54,190 bases of DNA from Vreelandella alkaliphila (lineage in GTDB: Bacteria > Pseudomonadota > Gammaproteobacteria > Pseudomonadales > Halomonadaceae): assembly GCF_016107625.1 (NCBI RefSeq), contig NZ_JABASV010000017.1, positions 1 through 54,190 of the forward strand. The letters are read 5' to 3'. The position numbers and the translations under genes are program-made. Shown here one piece after another: positions 36,040 to 45,977 of this stretch (within the stretch, counting starts at the first letter, position 1; every line of letters begins with the position of its first letter). The notes under the pieces were generated by a model, which was given only the letters and a program-made list of their open reading frames with translations, made no database searches and had not been told where the DNA came from.

Positions 36040-37596
36040 ATGCTGGACGCCAATTTAAAAAATCAGTTGAAAGCTTATTTAGAAAAAGTGACTCAACCGT
36101 TCGAGATCGTTGCGTCCCTCGATGACGGTGCCAAGTCACGTGAATTGCTAGGTTTGCTCGAAGACATCAGCGGCCTATGCGACAAGATTACACTACAAAC
36201 TGACGGTCAAGATAATCGCACGCCGTCATTTGCCATTAACCTCCCCGGCGAAGAAACCGGCGTGGTATTTGCTGGCATCCCGATGGGGCACGAGTTCACC
36301 TCGCTGGTGCTGGCACTGCTACAAGTGGGTGGACACCCTCCAAAAACGTCCGAAGAACTGCTAAATCAAATCAAGGCGCTTGACGGCGAAATGCTGTTCG
36401 AGACGTATTACTCGCTCTCCTGCCAAAACTGCCCAGACGTTGTTCAAGCGCTCAATTTGATGGCGATTTTCAATCCAAATATTCGCCACGTAGCCATTGA
36501 TGGCGCACTGTTCCAAGATGAAGTCGAAGCTCGGGAAATCATGTCGGTTCCCAGCATCTATTTAAACGGTAAACCGTTTGACCAGGGACGTATGACCTTA
36601 GAGCAGATTCTAGCCAAGGTTGATACAGGTGCTGCCGAACGAGAAGCGAAAAAACTTAGCGAAAAAGCCGCCTTTGATACGCTGGTAATTGGTGGTGGCC
36701 CTGCAGGTGCCTCAGCAGCAATCTACTCTGCCCGTAAAGGGATCAACACAGGCGTTGCTGCTGAGCGTTTCGGTGGACAGGTGGCAGACACCATGGGCAT
36801 TGAAAACTTCATCTCCGTCAGCCATACCGAAGGCCCTAAACTGGTTAGCGCTCTGGAAGAGCATGTTAAAGAGTATGACGTTGACGTTATGAACCTTCAG
36901 CGCGCCACGTCGTTTAAAGCAGCTGAAAACGAAGGTGATTTGCACGAAATAACCTTCGAGTCGGGCGCTAAGCTGAAGAGTAAAACCCTCGTCCTGGCAA
37001 CCGGTGCGCGTTGGCGCGAGATGAATGTGCCTGGTGAACAACAGTACCGCAACAAAGGCGTTGCTTACTGCCCCCACTGCGATGGCCCGCTATTTAAAGG
37101 CAAGCGCGTAGCAGTGATTGGCGGCGGCAACTCTGGCGTTGAGGCCGCTATCGATCTGGCCGGTATTGTAGGCCACGTCACCCTAGTCGAGTTTATGGGT
37201 GAGATGCGTGCAGACGCCATACTACAGAAAAAGCTTAAGAGCCTGCCTAACGTCGACATTATTTTAAACGCTGAAACCACGGAAGTGACAGGCGACGGAA
37301 GCCGGGTTAACGGCTTAGCCTATAAAGATCGCAATATCGATGAGCTGAAAACCATCGCACTAGAAGGCATCTTTGTTCAAATTGGCTTAGTGCCTAATAC
37401 CGAATGGCTGAAAGGCTCACCGATTGAAATGACGCCACGCGGCGAAATCATTGTCGATGCCCATGGCATGACGTCGGTTCCAGGCGTATTTGCCGCAGGC
37501 GACGTGACTACCGTGCCATACAAGCAAATTATTATCGCCATGGGTGAAGGTTCAAAAGCATCACTTGGTGCGTTTGACTATTTGATTCGCCACTAA
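36040..37596 (+). CDS. ahpF: Alkyl hydroperoxide reductase subunit F
   Basis: The NADH-dependent flavoprotein that recycles AhpC, 518 residues. The N-terminal double-thioredoxin-like domain carries the Cys128-x-x-Cys131 pair ([10 protein letters not shown]). The thioredoxin-reductase-like core has FAD motif [19 protein letters not shown], the redox pair Cys344/Cys347 ([10 protein letters not shown]), NADH motif [16 protein letters not shown] and the C-terminal [13 protein letters not shown]. Electrons pass NADH, FAD, 344/347, 128/131, AhpC. It stands 213 bp after ahpC and is followed by its own terminator. Confidence 0.96.
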   Translation: MLDANLKNQLKAYLEKVTQPFEIVASLDDGAKSRELLGLLEDISGLCDKITLQTDGQDNRTPSFAINLPGEETGVVFAGIPMGHEFTSLVLALLQVGGHPPKTSEELLNQIKALDGEMLFETYYSLSCQNCPDVVQALNLMAIFNPNIRHVAIDGALFQDEVEAREIMSVPSIYLNGKPFDQGRMTLEQILAKVDTGAAEREAKKLSEKAAFDTLVIGGGPAGASAAIYSARKGINTGVAAERFGGQVADTMGIENFISVSHTEGPKLVSALEEHVKEYDVDVMNLQRATSFKAAENEGDLHEITFESGAKLKSKTLVLATGARWREMNVPGEQQYRNKGVAYCPHCDGPLFKGKRVAVIGGGNSGVEAAIDLAGIVGHVTLVEFMGEMRADAILQKKLKSLPNVDIILNAETTEVTGDGSRVNGLAYKDRNIDELKTIALEGIFVQIGLVPNTEWLKGSPIEMTPRGEIIVDAHGMTSVPGVFAAGDVTTVPYKQIIIAMGEGSKASLGAFDYLIRH

Positions 37597-37680
37597 TCTG
37601 ATCGACATTAGCTAGCCTGAGGGGTGGACCCCCTGCCGCCCTTTAGGCTGTTTCCTTTGACGTAAAAGACCGTGACGTCA

Positions 37681-37707
37681 CGCCCGCTGCCCTGCGGGCG
37701 TTTTTTT
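37681..37707 (+). terminator. Rho-independent terminator after ahpF
   Basis: CGCCCGC pairs with GCGGGCG (7 bp) around a 6-base loop and is followed by seven T. It ends 10 bp before the 3' end of the convergent moeB gene. Confidence 0.88.
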
Positions 37708-37717
37708 GCTCGTAGGG

Positions 37718-38473
37718 TTAATCAGTGTGCCCACACACTGAGCAAGCAGGATCACGCGGCACCTGAAAATGACGCCACTGCCCGCTCAAACCCTCAAAAG
37801 TGGCGAGTCCTTGATGCGGCTTTCCTGCACCGCTCAACAGCTTAAAAGCTTCTATCGCTTGAAAACAGCCAATCAACCCAACCAGTGGCGCCATGACACC
37901 GCTTTCTGCACAACTCAAGGCTTCATCTTCACTATCGCCAGGAGGATACAGGCACGCATAACAGGGGCATGCAGGGTTGCGAGGATCAAAGACGGCTAAC
38001 TGCCCAGAAAAACGAATTGCCGCTCCTGAGACAAGTGGCACACCTGCCTGCTGAGCAGCAGCGTTAATCGCATAACGGCTTGAAAAACGATCGGTGCAAT
38101 CTAGCACCACATCTGCCGACGCTACCAGTGCCTCAAGCGCCTTGCCATCTGCATATTGCTCCAAGGCGATTACATGGCACTCAGGGTTAAGTGCCTGCAT
38201 GCTCGCTTTTGCTGAACGTGCCTTGTTGGTGCCGATATTCGCCTGCTGGTGAGCAATCTGGCGCTGCAGGTTTGACAACTCTACCGTGTCAGCGTCGGCA
38301 ATAGTGATTTTGCCCACGCCAGCGGCCGCTAAGTAAAGCGCCACGGGAGACCCAAGCCCACCTGCACCGACAATCAGAGCATGAGCATTTCTCAAGCGCT
38401 CCTGCCCCTCAATATCAACCTCGGGTAGCATAATTTGGCGGCTATAGCGCAGCAGCGCCTGATCATCCATCAT
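37718..38473 (-). CDS. moeB: Molybdopterin-synthase adenylyltransferase MoeB (E1-like)
   Basis: An E1-like enzyme that adenylates the C-terminus of MoaD for thiocarboxylation; ThiF is the closest alternative. Visible are the RYSRQIMLPEVDIEGQERL start, nucleotide loop VGAGGLGSPVALYLA, D/N/R set (DADTVELSNLQRQ), DCTDRFSSRYA, ALSCAESGVMAP with the conserved cysteine, and two zinc-binding CxxC pairs (CYAC and CSVCG). There is no rhodanese domain. ATGs at 38473 and 38470 are both possible; GAGGA lies upstream. It starts 4 bp after the lrp-like gene, so the two are co-transcribed. No molybdopterin or thiamine genes are near. Confidence 0.9.
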   Translation of the reverse strand: MMDDQALLRYSRQIMLPEVDIEGQERLRNAHALIVGAGGLGSPVALYLAAAGVGKITIADADTVELSNLQRQIAHQQANIGTNKARSAKASMQALNPECHVIALEQYADGKALEALVASADVVLDCTDRFSSRYAINAAAQQAGVPLVSGAAIRFSGQLAVFDPRNPACPCYACLYPPGDSEDEALSCAESGVMAPLVGLIGCFQAIEAFKLLSGAGKPHQGLATFEGLSGQWRHFQVPRDPACSVCGHTD

Positions 38474-38477
38474 GGGA

Positions 38478-38978
38478 TTACTTATCCTCAAATTCCTCGA
38501 AATCGGGTATGTGTAAGTTGAAGCTCTCTTTCACTTCTTCCATTACCACATAGCTTTTGGACTCTTTTACTCCAGGCAGTGTCAGTACGACATCGCCTAG
38601 CAGTTGCCGGTAAGCGGACATCTCAGGAATTCGGCATTTTAAAATATAATCAAACTGGCCAGACACCAAGTGACACTCCTGGATTTGCGGCAGTTTCTCG
38701 ACCGCCCGACGAAACTCATCAAACACAGCAGGGGATTGAGTTTCCAGGCTAATCTCCACAAAGACCAACAAATTCGCTTTCAGTGCCTGCGGATCAAGAA
38801 TAGCTTGATAGCCGCGAATGATACCCGCACGCTCAAGGCGCTTAACACGCTCTAAACACGGGGTTGTGGATAAGCCGACTTCAGCGGCAAGGTCGACATA
38901 GGAAATTCGCGCATTTTCCTGCAGACAGCGCAGAATTTTAAGATCGATCCGGTCCAGCGTTCTATTTTTTGGTTTCAT
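38478..38978 (-). CDS. Lrp/AsnC-family transcriptional regulator, Lrp-like
   Basis: A 166-residue regulator with an N-terminal winged helix (LDRIDLKILRCLQENARISYVDLAAEVGLS, then TTPCLERVKRLERAGII) and a C-terminal RAM effector-sensing domain (LVFVEISLETQ, HLVSGQFDYILKCRIPEM, LPGVKESKSYVVMEEVKES). Length and sequence are close to the global leucine-responsive regulator Lrp. The ATG at 38978 has only a weak ribosome site; a TTG at 38990 extends the frame. Its place between prmC and moeB, on the same strand, is unusual for an Lrp gene. Confidence 0.9.
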   Translation of the reverse strand: MKPKNRTLDRIDLKILRCLQENARISYVDLAAEVGLSTTPCLERVKRLERAGIIRGYQAILDPQALKANLLVFVEISLETQSPAVFDEFRRAVEKLPQIQECHLVSGQFDYILKCRIPEMSAYRQLLGDVVLTLPGVKESKSYVVMEEVKESFNLHIPDFEEFEDK

Positions 38979-39011
38979 GGCAGGATCCAATACTGATGAA
39001 TCAGGCAGTTA

Positions 39012-39872
39012 TTAAAGGTGCCCCAGGGTAACCCGTTCATGACCTCCAACGTCTTGCACACTTTCAACGTTTTGGAAGCCAGCACGCACTAACGCAGTGC
39101 GTACGTTGGTCGCTTGCGTATAACCATGCTCTAGGGCAAGCCAGCCGCCATCGGAAAGGTAGCCACAAGCAGTGCTAATCAAATGCAGCAAATCCGCCAT
39201 CCCGTCAGCATCGGCCACTAGTGCCGATAATGGCTCAAAACGCACATCACCCAGCCGCAAATGTGGGTCGTCGGCAGCTATATAGGGCGGGTTACTAACA
39301 ATAATATCGAATGCAACCGCTTGAGGGGGCTGAGCGAACGCGCTAAACCAATCGCTAATTACGAACCGAGCATTATCGATCTTCAGCGCTTGTGCATTTC
39401 GCGTTGCGAGCGCCACTGCTTCTGGGCGAATATCCGCCCCTATTACTTGCCAGTTAGGTTTCTCGCTGGCAAACGCAAGTGCAATAGCGCCAGTGCCAGA
39501 GCCAAGATCCAGCAACCTCCCCGCCCTCGCCTTGGCACGCATTAGGACAGCCTCAACCAGGGTTTCGGTATCAGGGCGTGGAATCAGCGTTTCTGTCGAT
39601 GTTGCCAGCCGCAGCCCCCAAAATTCTCGTTCACCGGTCAGATAGGCAATTGGCATTCCCTGGGCACGTGCCGCCACCAACGCATCAAATCGTGCTTGCT
39701 CCCAAAGGGGGCACTCACAATCTCCCCAGGTATACAGCCAAGTACGGTCATGCCCTGTTGCGTGGCTGAGCAGTACCTCGGCATCAATTCTAGGGGAAGG
39801 CGAACCTACCGTTTGCAGCCGAGTCGCCGCTCGTCGTAAAAGAGCATCGAAAGTCACAACATCAAAGCTCAT
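39012..39872 (-). CDS. prmC: Release factor glutamine methyltransferase PrmC (HemK)
   Basis: This enzyme N5-methylates the glutamine of the GGQ motif in RF1 and RF2. The 286-residue protein has the N-terminal helical recognition domain, substrate-binding LIPRPDTETLVE, SAM-binding LLDLGSGTGAIALAFA and the catalytic NPPY (residues 194-197). Its ATG overlaps the prfA stop as TAATG on the minus strand, so it is coupled to the gene for its own substrate. Confidence 0.95.
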   Translation of the reverse strand: MSFDVVTFDALLRRAATRLQTVGSPSPRIDAEVLLSHATGHDRTWLYTWGDCECPLWEQARFDALVAARAQGMPIAYLTGEREFWGLRLATSTETLIPRPDTETLVEAVLMRAKARAGRLLDLGSGTGAIALAFASEKPNWQVIGADIRPEAVALATRNAQALKIDNARFVISDWFSAFAQPPQAVAFDIIVSNPPYIAADDPHLRLGDVRFEPLSALVADADGMADLLHLISTACGYLSDGGWLALEHGYTQATNVRTALVRAGFQNVESVQDVGGHERVTLGHL

Positions 39873-40960
39873 TAGGCGTCCTGAAGGGCCGAAAGCTGCT
39901 CTGCTTGATATTCGTGAATGAGCGGTTCAATGACATCATCAAGCTGCTCACCCGTAATGACTTCCGTTAGTTTATAGAGTGTCAGGTTAATACGGTGGTC
40001 GGTAATCCGACCCTGGGGAAAATTGTAAGTCCGGATTCGTTCACTACGATCCCCTGAACCGACCAATGAGCGGCGAGCGTCTGCTTGCTCTTGGCGCTGC
40101 GAGTCAACCGCATTGCGTTTGAGCTTGGCTGCCAGCAACGACATCGCCTTTGCACGGTTTTTATGCTGACTGCGCTCTTCCTGGCACTCCACCACGACGC
40201 CTGTAGGTAGGTGAGTAATACGAATAGCGGAATCTGTGGTGTTGACGTGCTGACCACCCGCGCCACTGGAGCGATAGGTATCAACGCGTAAATCAGAGGG
40301 ATTAATATCGATATCGCCCACGTCGTCCACTTCAGGCATGACCGCCACCGTGCAGGCGGACGTATGTATCCGGCCTTGCGATTCCGTCGCGGGCACGCGC
40401 TGTACGCGGTGCGCGCCAGATTCAAATTTCAAGCGCGCATAGACACCATCGCCTTTCACGCGAGAAATAACTTCTTTGTAACCGCCCTGCTCGCCGTGAC
40501 TTGCACTGACCACTTCAACGCGCCAGCCACGCTTTTCCGCATAACGTGAGTACATGCGAAACAGATCACCCGCAAAAATAGCGGCTTCATCGCCGCCCGT
40601 ACCAGCACGCACTTCCAAGAAAACACCGCGACCATCATCGGGATCTTTAGGCACCAGCAGGCGTTTCAGCTCACTATCCAGGGCTTCAAGTTTCTCACGC
40701 CCCTCACTGATTTCCATTTCCGCCAGCTCGCGCATATCGGGGTCGCTGTCGCGACTTAACTGCACGGCTTCTTCGATGCTTTCTTCTACCTCGCCGTAGC
40801 GCTGCCAGGCGGCGACCAGCTCTTCTAATTCCGCGTACTCACGGGAGTAGTCGCGAAAACGCTGCTGATTATTAATCACTTCAGGGTCAGACAGCAGCAT
40901 TGCCAGCTCTTCAAAACGGTCGGAAAAGCTATCTAGACGTTGGCGCAAAGTCTCTTTCAT
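39872..40960 (-). CDS. prfA: Peptide chain release factor 1 (RF1)
   Basis: RF1 terminates translation at UAA and UAG. The 362-residue protein has the anticodon-like PAT motif (residues 190-192, [10 protein letters not shown]) and the GGQ catalytic motif at 235-237 ([14 protein letters not shown]), distinguishing it from RF2, which has SPF. The ATG overlaps the hemA stop by four bases, and the stop overlaps the prmC start, so hemA, prfA and prmC are translationally linked. Confidence 0.97.
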   Translation of the reverse strand: MKETLRQRLDSFSDRFEELAMLLSDPEVINNQQRFRDYSREYAELEELVAAWQRYGEVEESIEEAVQLSRDSDPDMRELAEMEISEGREKLEALDSELKRLLVPKDPDDGRGVFLEVRAGTGGDEAAIFAGDLFRMYSRYAEKRGWRVEVVSASHGEQGGYKEVISRVKGDGVYARLKFESGAHRVQRVPATESQGRIHTSACTVAVMPEVDDVGDIDINPSDLRVDTYRSSGAGGQHVNTTDSAIRITHLPTGVVVECQEERSQHKNRAKAMSLLAAKLKRNAVDSQRQEQADARRSLVGSGDRSERIRTYNFPQGRITDHRINLTLYKLTEVITGEQLDDVIEPLIHEYQAEQLSALQDA

Positions 40961-42267
40961 GCGGGTGTATCATCCTTCTGGCATTTTACCGCGGCCACTG
41001 GTTGCTCAAAGGCAGGCTTAGCAGGCAGTAGTATATTGGGCGCGGCATTCAGCAACTCGTTATTTTCTTGGGATGCAGCGTTGCGCAAGGCAAGCGTGGG
41101 CTGGTGCATTAACCGATTCGCCAATTGGTGAGCTAGACGTTCAATCACCTTGGCAGGATCTTCACCCTTGGCTAATCGCTCAAGAGCTTGCTCACGGGAA
41201 TGATCTCGAATGGCCTCTCCGTGACGTCGATAGTCGCGAATAATTTCGCCGCCATTGCGGATTCGACGCTCATGCTGCCAACTACCCACCCCGTGCTCGA
41301 TGAGTGATTCAGCCTGATCAGCGGCAACTTGACGGTGACGGCGATTCTCTTCAATGACCTCTTGCAAATCATCAACGGTATAAAGGAAGACATCTGCAAG
41401 CTCACCCACTTCTGGCTCGATATCACGGGGCACCGCGATATCCACCATAAACACCGGTCGATGGCGGCGCTTTTTCAGCGCACGCTCTACCATTCCCTTC
41501 CCTAGGATCGGCAGCGGAGAAGCCGTGGAGGATATGACGATATCAGCCTGCTCTAACGCCTCCGGTATTTCTGGCAGTGTAATAGCAGAACCACCCAGAG
41601 GAGCAGACACTTGCTCAGCGCGTTCCCGGGTACGATTGGCTACCGTGAGATGCCGCACACCGGCTTCATGAAGATGACGCGCTACCAGTTCAATGGTTTC
41701 TCCCGCCCCGATCAAAAGCGCTCTGGCACGGCTAAAATCATCAAAAATACGGCTAGCCATACTGACAGCAGCATACGCGACCGACACTGGATTTTTGCCA
41801 ATGCCCGTTTCCGTGCGCACTTGTTTGGCTACCGCGAAGGTGTGTTGGAATAACCGCTCCAATTCCCCCCCCAACCCATTGGCTTGGCGGGCCTGCTGAT
41901 AAGCATCTTTTAACTGACCGAGTATTTGTGGTTCGCCCAGCACCATAGAGTCCAGGCCAACGGCGACACGCATCAGATGACGCGCAGCATCGTTGTCAAG
42001 ATAATGATAAGCACAGCGGGAAAGCTCTTCGACGCGCAAATTATGAAAGCGCCCAAGCCAATCCAGCACGGCATGCTCACCGGCGGCATCCGTAACGCAA
42101 TAAAGCTCGGTACGGTTACACGTCGAAAGCACAGCCGCTTCGCTGATTTGTGGCAGGTTACGCAGTTCCGTCAACGCGCTTTCCAGCTGCGTTGGCGTAA
42201 ATGCAACCTGCTCACGTACGGCCACGCTGGCGGTACGATGATTTATTCCCAGGGCAAGAAGCGTCAT
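40957..42267 (-). CDS. hemA: Glutamyl-tRNA reductase HemA
   Basis: The first committed enzyme of the C5 heme pathway, reducing glutamyl-tRNA(Glu) to glutamate-1-semialdehyde. The catalytic Cys50 lies in [10 protein letters not shown], with [13 protein letters not shown] at the N-terminus, [16 protein letters not shown], the NADPH-binding [14 protein letters not shown], and a C-terminal dimerisation helix. Length is 436 residues, with a roughly 30-residue extra tail. It heads the hemA-prfA-prmC-lrp-moeB run. A 14-base palindrome lies in its upstream region. Confidence 0.95.
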   Translation of the reverse strand: MTLLALGINHRTASVAVREQVAFTPTQLESALTELRNLPQISEAAVLSTCNRTELYCVTDAAGEHAVLDWLGRFHNLRVEELSRCAYHYLDNDAARHLMRVAVGLDSMVLGEPQILGQLKDAYQQARQANGLGGELERLFQHTFAVAKQVRTETGIGKNPVSVAYAAVSMASRIFDDFSRARALLIGAGETIELVARHLHEAGVRHLTVANRTRERAEQVSAPLGGSAITLPEIPEALEQADIVISSTASPLPILGKGMVERALKKRRHRPVFMVDIAVPRDIEPEVGELADVFLYTVDDLQEVIEENRRHRQVAADQAESLIEHGVGSWQHERRIRNGGEIIRDYRRHGEAIRDHSREQALERLAKGEDPAKVIERLAHQLANRLMHQPTLALRNAASQENNELLNAAPNILLPAKPAFEQPVAAVKCQKDDTPA

Positions 42268-42329
42268 GCGTTATGCGTCTTCGCTAGTGGATCGGTCGTC
42301 ACGTCACTTGTCGATCTGAATGTCTGGAG

Positions 42330-42343
42330 CTTGCTATAGCAAG
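42330..42343. repeat. 14-base perfect palindrome upstream of hemA
   Basis: CTTGCTATAGCAAG equals its own reverse complement. It lies 63-76 bases before the hemA start, where a promoter or operator is expected. It could be a dimeric regulator site; the binding protein is not known. Confidence 0.5.
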
Positions 42344-42356
42344 TCTAAAGAGTGGG

Positions 42357-42421
42357 TAGATACGATGAACTATGAGTAGATACTATGAACTATAAGTAGA
42401 TACTATGAGTAGACACCATGG
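42357..42421 (+). repeat. Tandem 20-bp repeat between hemA and the TPR lipoprotein gene
   Basis: Two full 20-base units beginning TAGATAC (42357-42376 and 42377-42396, differing at two positions) are followed by a 13-base and a 12-base degenerate partial unit. The array lies in the divergent intergenic region. It looks like a slippage-prone minisatellite; it might alter spacing between the divergent promoters. Confidence 0.85.
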
Positions 42422-42550
42422 ATTGCACCACCTCACCCCGTTTTCAAGGTGTAATATTCTATCACAGCACAGCATGTTCTGGCGCACACCACTTTGCCGC
42501 AGGCAACCAAGCCGCTATGCTGAGCACTCGGCCACCTGATCGAGAGACGC

Positions 42551-44344
42551 ATGCCCCTTCGCGCGACACTACTGGGTCACCCCCTATCGTTACTGGGTTT
42601 ACCCTTACTGCCCTTGGCCGCAACGCTACTACTGGGCGGCTGCCAGCTTTCCCCGTCTTCCTTTGAGAACGGGGTTCAAAATGATGCTTATGATCCCATG
42701 CAATCAGCACCGCCCATTACTCGCGGGTTGGATGCTGAGGGTCTTCGCTCGTTGCTAGCAGCAGAAATTGCTGGCCAACGGGGCGATTATCGCTACGCCA
42801 GCCAAGGCTACCTGGAAGCGTCCCGGCGCTATCGCAACCCTGCGTTAGCCGAGCGCGCCACCTTTGCAGCACGCTTTGGCAATGATGTCGCATTAATGGA
42901 AGCCTCCGCGATACGTTGGCGTGAATTAGCCCCTCAAGCAGAGCTGCCGAACAGATTGCTGGCAACCCTCTCATTGCAACGCGGAGACTGGCTGGACAGC
43001 TTAGAGCAGCGTCTGGCGATCACCGAAGCAGGGGGCAATGGCGAAATAGCCGCTTTTTCTGAGGCGGCTGTGGCCGAAGAGGCGCCACTGAGCCTATTAA
43101 TCCAACCATTGCGCGATTATCTTGCCCAGCCTGGCGCTCAGAAAAATGAATTCCATAGCGATGTTTTACTTGGCGCCGCACTGATCGAGTCAGCACTAGG
43201 GCAAACACGTCAAGCGCAACAGCATCTGGATCAAGTAACGCAGCTGTCACCTGAATCTGCCGCTTTGTGGCTTGCTAAGGCGCGCCTAGCATTAGAGACT
43301 GGAGATCATCGTGGTGCTCAGAACGCCGCTCAAAGGGGGCTAGATTTAGCGCCCGATGATGTCCGTTTTATATTAATGTTAGCCCAAGCTGAAATTCGCC
43401 TGAACAACATTACCGCTGCGGAAGCACACACCACTACGTTGTTAGAAACGCATGGTGGTAACGAAGAATTACGTATTGCTCTCGCCCAACTCTATTTGGA
43501 AGAAGGCCATAGCGAGCCAGCGTATCGATTACTGCAACCTCTGATTGGTCAGGAACGCGTACCTAACACTGCCTACTTCTTATTGGGGGCCATTGCCCAA
43601 TCCCAAGGAGAAGTCGATAACGCGCTGCTTTATTATCGGCAAGTACAAGACGGCAACGAGTTTCTTCCGGCCCGAGCCGCCGCTGCACGTATGCTGATTG
43701 AAAATGATCGCCTGCTAGATGCTCGCGCTATGCTGCGTGTTGAGCGAATGCGCCATGACGACTACTTCGGCGAGCTGGTAATGCTAGAAATACAGCTACT
43801 GGATGAATTTAATCTGCAAGAAGATGCCATGGCACTACTTGATAGAGAGCTGGCTCGTACGCCAGATGACACCAGCCTGCTTTATTTAAGGGCAATGCGC
43901 GCGTGGGAAACGGGCGATATTGAAGCGATGGAGCGCGATCTGCGCCAAATACTGCATACCGAACCTGATAATGCAGATGCATTAAACGCATTAGGCTACA
44001 CGCTTGCCGACCTGAACCTCCAGGGTCGTCTTGAAGAAGCACGTGATTTGATTGAGCGTGCCTATGAAGCAGATCCCAACAACCCTGCAATACTCGACAG
44101 CATGGGCTGGGTCTATTTCCGGCTCGGCCAGCCTGACAATGCACTTGCGTGGTTAGAGAGCGCCTACGCACAAGTGCCTGATCAAGAAATTGCCGCTCAT
44201 TTAGCCGAAGTTCTTCATGCCCTAGGGCGCAGTGAAGAAGCACGCCAGCTTATTGAGCGCATTCTTCAACGGGCAAGCTATCACCCGCAAATTGATGACT
44301 TACTTGAGCGCCATCCTGAACTAACACCGTTAAGCACGCCCTAA
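42551..44344 (+). CDS. TPR-repeat outer-membrane lipoprotein
   Basis: A 597-residue predicted lipoprotein (lipobox LLGGC, Cys31) made mostly of helical tetratricopeptide-type repeats. Clear TPR units lie near 210-275, 310-390 and 455-560, for example PDNADALNALGYTLADLNL and NPAILDSMGWVYFRLGQPD. Homologues are often found directly upstream of lolB in Oceanospirillales and Pseudomonas, which supports an envelope-assembly or scaffolding role, but none is proven. GAGAG precedes the ATG. It is divergent from hemA and 70 bp upstream of lolB. Confidence 0.88.
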   Translation: MPLRATLLGHPLSLLGLPLLPLAATLLLGGCQLSPSSFENGVQNDAYDPMQSAPPITRGLDAEGLRSLLAAEIAGQRGDYRYASQGYLEASRRYRNPALAERATFAARFGNDVALMEASAIRWRELAPQAELPNRLLATLSLQRGDWLDSLEQRLAITEAGGNGEIAAFSEAAVAEEAPLSLLIQPLRDYLAQPGAQKNEFHSDVLLGAALIESALGQTRQAQQHLDQVTQLSPESAALWLAKARLALETGDHRGAQNAAQRGLDLAPDDVRFILMLAQAEIRLNNITAAEAHTTTLLETHGGNEELRIALAQLYLEEGHSEPAYRLLQPLIGQERVPNTAYFLLGAIAQSQGEVDNALLYYRQVQDGNEFLPARAAAARMLIENDRLLDARAMLRVERMRHDDYFGELVMLEIQLLDEFNLQEDAMALLDRELARTPDDTSLLYLRAMRAWETGDIEAMERDLRQILHTEPDNADALNALGYTLADLNLQGRLEEARDLIERAYEADPNNPAILDSMGWVYFRLGQPDNALAWLESAYAQVPDQEIAAHLAEVLHALGRSEEARQLIERILQRASYHPQIDDLLERHPELTPLSTP

Positions 44345-44348
44345 TACG

Positions 44349-44380
44349 GCATGCCCTTATAAAAGCATGCCCTTATGAAA
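44349..44380 (+). repeat. Direct 16-bp repeat upstream of lolB
   Basis: GCATGCCCTTATAAAA is followed immediately by GCATGCCCTTATGAAA (15 of 16 identical), starting 4 bases after the TPR gene stop. It looks like a recent tandem duplication in the lolB leader. Confidence 0.85.
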
Positions 44381-44414
44381 GATAGTTTACGCAGTACTGA
44401 CATGGAGCCAGTTT

Positions 44415-45068
44415 ATGTTGACCAATTCCCTGCCCGCGAGCCGTTTATCAATCTGCAGGCGCTCAACTCGCTTGTTACTGGCCGGTATTGCCCTGTTAAC
44501 GCTGGCCGGATGCGCCACCCAAGCGCCTGTAGACGATGGCGGACGTCAGGCTGGACAATGGGAGCGCCAGCAAGCCGACGTTGAAGCCTTCGATACCTGG
44601 ACACTCGTGGGCAAAGCAGGGCTGCGCACCCCCCAGGAAAATACCAGCGCCAACCTAGACTGGAATCAACACCCCCACTACTTCCGCATGCTAATCAGTG
44701 GCCCCTTTGGCGGCGGACGCAGCGTGCTAGAAGGTCGCGAAGGGCGCTTTTCGCTAACCACTAGCGATGGTCGCTTTGAAGCCGAAACACCGGAAGCATT
44801 AATGGAAGAGCAACTTGGCTGGTCATTGCCGGTTCGCGCCATGCCTAACTGGGTACGAGGCCTACCGGGCGAGCACGCCAGCTACCAGTTGGAATCAGAC
44901 GAACTCGGCTTCCCTAACCACTTACAGCAAGATGGTTGGGAGATCGACTACCGCGATTGGGAGCAAGTAGAGGGCATGTGGCTGCCTCGTCGACTAGTGA
45001 TGAACTACGGCGACCTGCGCATCACCCTGGTCGTCAATCAGTGGCAATCCACTAACTCGGACTCCTAG
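44415..45068 (+). CDS. lolB: Outer-membrane lipoprotein receptor LolB
   Basis: LolB accepts lipoproteins from LolA and inserts them into the outer membrane. The 217-residue precursor has lipobox LTLAGC (Cys33) and a LolB-like half-barrel: WTLVGKAGLRTP, SANLDWNQHPHYFRMLISGPFG, and GWSLPVRAMPNWVRGLP with the protruding hydrophobic loop, then WEIDYRDW and LPRRLVMNYGDLRITLVV. GGAG precedes the ATG by about 8 bases. Order lolB-ispE-tRNA-prs is conserved in many gammaproteobacteria. Confidence 0.95.
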   Translation: MLTNSLPASRLSICRRSTRLLLAGIALLTLAGCATQAPVDDGGRQAGQWERQQADVEAFDTWTLVGKAGLRTPQENTSANLDWNQHPHYFRMLISGPFGGGRSVLEGREGRFSLTTSDGRFEAETPEALMEEQLGWSLPVRAMPNWVRGLPGEHASYQLESDELGFPNHLQQDGWEIDYRDWEQVEGMWLPRRLVMNYGDLRITLVVNQWQSTNSDS

Positions 45069-45085
45069 ATCAGTAGAGAGATCAC

Positions 45086-45946
45086 ATGCCTGCAACACCC
45101 TCGGCGTTGACACTGCCTGCTCCCGCTAAGCTAAACCGCATGTTGCATATCGTAGGCCGTCGTCAAGACGGCTATCACGAGCTGCAAACGCTTTTTCAGT
45201 TTATCGATTTGTGTGATTACCTTACCTTCACGCCACGCACTGACAGCGCCATTACGCTTTCCAACACTCTTAGTGGCGTTGCCCATAACGACAATTTAAT
45301 TGTACGTGCAGCACAATTGTTGCAACAGGCAAGCGGCATTCAGCAAGGCGTCTCAGTCGCCATCGAAAAAAATCTGCCGATGGGAGGCGGTCTTGGCGGT
45401 GGAAGCTCTAATGCAGCGACCACCCTGGTCGGGTTGAATCACCTATGGCAACTAGGACTAAGTAGAGAAGCGCTTGCAAAACTAGGGTTGGCACTAGGTG
45501 CCGATGTCCCGGTATTCGTTCACGGTCACAGCGCTTGGGCGGAAGGCGTTGGCGAAAAGCTTACTTCTGTCACGCTAGATACGCCCTGGTTCGTGGTCAT
45601 CCATCCAGGTGTTAGCGTCTCAACACCAGCAATCTTCCAAGACCCGGAATTGACACGCGACAGCCTCCCCATTACTATGGCGCGCGCACTGCAGGGGGGA
45701 GCGCCGGAGTGGCGTAACGACTGCGAAGCTATCGTCAAAAAACGCTATCCGCCAATTGCGGAAGCATTAGACTGGCTCACGCAGCATGCACCTAGTCGGT
45801 TGACCGGTACCGGCGCCTGCTTGTTTGCGGCTTTCGATTCACAGCAAGCCGCGCAAGCCGTCGCACATATGGCAGGTCAATATTGGCATTCATGGGTAGC
45901 GCGCGGACTCAACACCTCTCCCCTACAAGATGCTCTGGGCCGCTGA
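45086..45946 (+). CDS. ispE: 4-diphosphocytidyl-2-C-methyl-D-erythritol kinase IspE
   Basis: A GHMP kinase that phosphorylates CDP-methylerythritol in the MEP isoprenoid pathway. Of 286 residues, it has PAPAKLNRMLHIVGRRQDGYHELQT, the ATP loop PMGGGLGGGSSNAA, LGADVPVFVHG and the C-terminal LTGTGACLFAAF. AGAGAG precedes the ATG, 17 bp after lolB. tRNA-Gln starts 31 bp after its stop and may be processed from the same transcript. Confidence 0.95.
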   Translation: MPATPSALTLPAPAKLNRMLHIVGRRQDGYHELQTLFQFIDLCDYLTFTPRTDSAITLSNTLSGVAHNDNLIVRAAQLLQQASGIQQGVSVAIEKNLPMGGGLGGGSSNAATTLVGLNHLWQLGLSREALAKLGLALGADVPVFVHGHSAWAEGVGEKLTSVTLDTPWFVVIHPGVSVSTPAIFQDPELTRDSLPITMARALQGGAPEWRNDCEAIVKKRYPPIAEALDWLTQHAPSRLTGTGACLFAAFDSQQAAQAVAHMAGQYWHSWVARGLNTSPLQDALGR

Positions 45947-45977
45947 AAGCGCCCGGTCATCGCATTAGGTTTATTGC

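Noticed and set aside
42268..42550. CRISPR-like array in the hemA upstream region
   Set aside because: The 20-bp units adjoin without spacers and number only two full copies, so they are a simple tandem repeat.
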